Positions 63,081-64,000 of a DNA stretch of 64,000 nt are shown piece by piece. Numbering within the stretch: the first letter of the stretch is position 1; each line of letters opens with the position of its first letter. The position numbers were made by a program, and so were the translations under genes. Source of the stretch: Oscillospiraceae bacterium (GTDB taxonomy: Bacteria; Bacillota; Clostridia; Oscillospirales; Oscillospiraceae); NCBI GenBank assembly GCA_902774015.1, contig CACYHB010000001.1:130587-194586 (forward strand), read 5' to 3'. The notes under the pieces were generated by a model. It was not told the origin of the DNA, searched no databases, and was given only the letters and a program-made list of their open reading frames with translations.

Positions 63081-64000
63081 AGAAAGAAAAGAAAAAAAGG
63101 AGATTCTGGCTTTCTTATCTGATGGTCGTCCTGATCCTTCTTATCTCCGGCGCGGTACTGATCCCGCTGCTCGTCCTTGTTCCGATGCAAAGAAATGCGG
63201 CGGGCGCCCGAAAGGGAAGCGCCCTCCTGCATTCTGAGAATGAGACACCCGTGCAAACGGAAACGGAAGCGCCGCGATCATACGCGGCGGAAATTCCCCA
63301 TTACGATCCCTCCATGACGGAATACGAAGGGTGGGTACGCTCGAACGGCGAGCTGTTTTACCTGAAAAACGGCGGCGCATTGGTCGGTTTGCAGTTGATC
63401 GACGGAAAATACTATTACTTCGATGAGCATGGCGTCAAAGCCGAGGCCCTCGGCGTGGACGTGTCCACTTACAGCGAGAATATCGACTGGGAGCGGGTGC
63501 GCCGGCAGGGGATCGGATTTGCCATTGTCCGGACAGGCGGCCGCGGCTGGTCCAGCGGCAGTATTTACGGCGATGTTCGCTGTGAAGGATTTTTACGCGG
63601 CGCAAGAAAAGCCGGCGTCAAGACGGGCGTTTATTTCTATTCCACTGCGATCAACGAGGGCGAGGCCGTTCAGGAGGCGGACGCCGTACTTCGCGTCCTG
63701 AAAGGAAGAGCGTTGGATCTGCCCGTATACGTGGACGTGGAACGCTCCGGCGAATATCCCCGCGGCAGGGCTGACACGCTCAGCGCTGCGGCACGATCGC
63801 GGATCGCATCGGCCTTTTGCGAGCGGATCCGCAGCGCAGGCTATGAGGCCGGCGTGTATTCCGGAAGATATTATTATATGACTTCGTTACTGCCTGAAGC
63901 GCTCAGCCGTTATTCGATCTGGATCGCTCACTATACGGAGGACCGTCTTCCGCCGTCTTATAAGCGGTTTTTCGACCTCTGGCAGTATACAGAGAGCGGA
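63077..64000 (+). CDS. membrane-anchored GH25 lysozyme (partial, cut by window end)
   Basis: At least 308 residues run to the window edge without a stop. A basic start (KKEKKKRRFW) and one membrane helix (about 12-36) are followed by a linker, a cell-wall-binding-like repeat near 90-118 (GWVRSNGELFYLKNGG, then DGKYYYFDEHG) and a GH25 barrel. The barrel has LGVDVSTYSENIDWERV, the DVE motif in LPVYVDVERSGEY with catalytic acids, and WIAHYTED. It would cut peptidoglycan at the muramic acid bond outside the cell. The remainder lies beyond 64000. Confidence 0.9.
   Translation, partial: MKKEKKKRRFWLSYLMVVLILLISGAVLIPLLVLVPMQRNAAGARKGSALLHSENETPVQTETEAPRSYAAEIPHYDPSMTEYEGWVRSNGELFYLKNGGALVGLQLIDGKYYYFDEHGVKAEALGVDVSTYSENIDWERVRRQGIGFAIVRTGGRGWSSGSIYGDVRCEGFLRGARKAGVKTGVYFYSTAINEGEAVQEADAVLRVLKGRALDLPVYVDVERSGEYPRGRADTLSAAARSRIASAFCERIRSAGYEAGVYSGRYYYMTSLLPEALSRYSIWIAHYTEDRLPPSYKRFFDLWQYTESG

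Overview
The window looks like a chromosomal segment of a moderately GC-rich, low-oxygen Firmicute, most likely a gut Clostridia of the Oscillospiraceae type. This is inferred from several features: sortase-anchored pilins with SipW-like processing, AGGAGG ribosome sites with frequent ATGA gene overlaps, a biotin-dependent Na+-pumping decarboxylase, an iron-sulfur serine dehydratase, and XpaC/TelA and YugP-type proteins. No rRNA, integrase, transposase or CRISPR array is visible.

Region 1 (about 1-8.5 kb, minus strand) is a complete citrate lyase operon. The order is citD-citE-citF, a CitMHS citrate transporter, citC, a fused citX-citG, and a GPH-family symporter at the 3' end. A TTG-initiated citD lies behind a clear sigma-70 promoter. 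Region 2 (8.6-9 kb) holds a tRNA-Pro gene and a tandem pair of 80-base units that carry the tRNA 3' end and its terminator. Region 3 (9.1-21.5 kb, plus strand) is a sortase-pilus locus: coiled-coil protein, signal peptidase, a 2410-residue adhesin (Cys/His repeats, CHAP, fibro-slime, SpaA domains, LPQTG), major pilin, class C sortase, small pilin and a second sortase.

Region 4 (21.5-28.3 kb) is the C3/C4 node: pyruvate kinase, ATP-forming PEP carboxykinase and a four-gene oxaloacetate decarboxylase-type sodium pump (separate carboxyltransferase, small membrane subunit, biotin carrier, beta subunit). Together with region 1 this gives uptake and cleavage of citrate to acetate and oxaloacetate, then Na+-coupled decarboxylation or PEP formation. 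Region 5 (28.6-35.4 kb) is housekeeping: uvrB, polA, rimI, tsaD, radC. Region 6 (35.8-40.6 kb) has a MATE exporter, tRNA-Thr, a deoxyinosine/uracil-DNA glycosylase fused to a pyrophosphatase-like domain, an EamA transporter, a DUF1232 protein and a nucleoside phosphorylase.

Region 7 (40.7-49.6 kb) is a carbohydrate cluster: GH43, two divergent paralogous rhamnosidase-like enzymes and a GPH symporter, followed by a GT2 glycosyltransferase and a CobW-like GTPase. Region 8 (49.6-54.3 kb) holds a DUF1349-aldolase-serine dehydratase operon and an ABC exporter with an HTH-AbrB regulator. Region 9 (54.6-64 kb) has a glycogen branching enzyme, a wHTH plus nuclease-like protein, a YugP-type protease, a YbaK-type deacylase, an envelope-stress-like operon (xpaC-telA-lemA-TPM), a GNAT acetyltransferase and a GH25 lysozyme cut by the window end.
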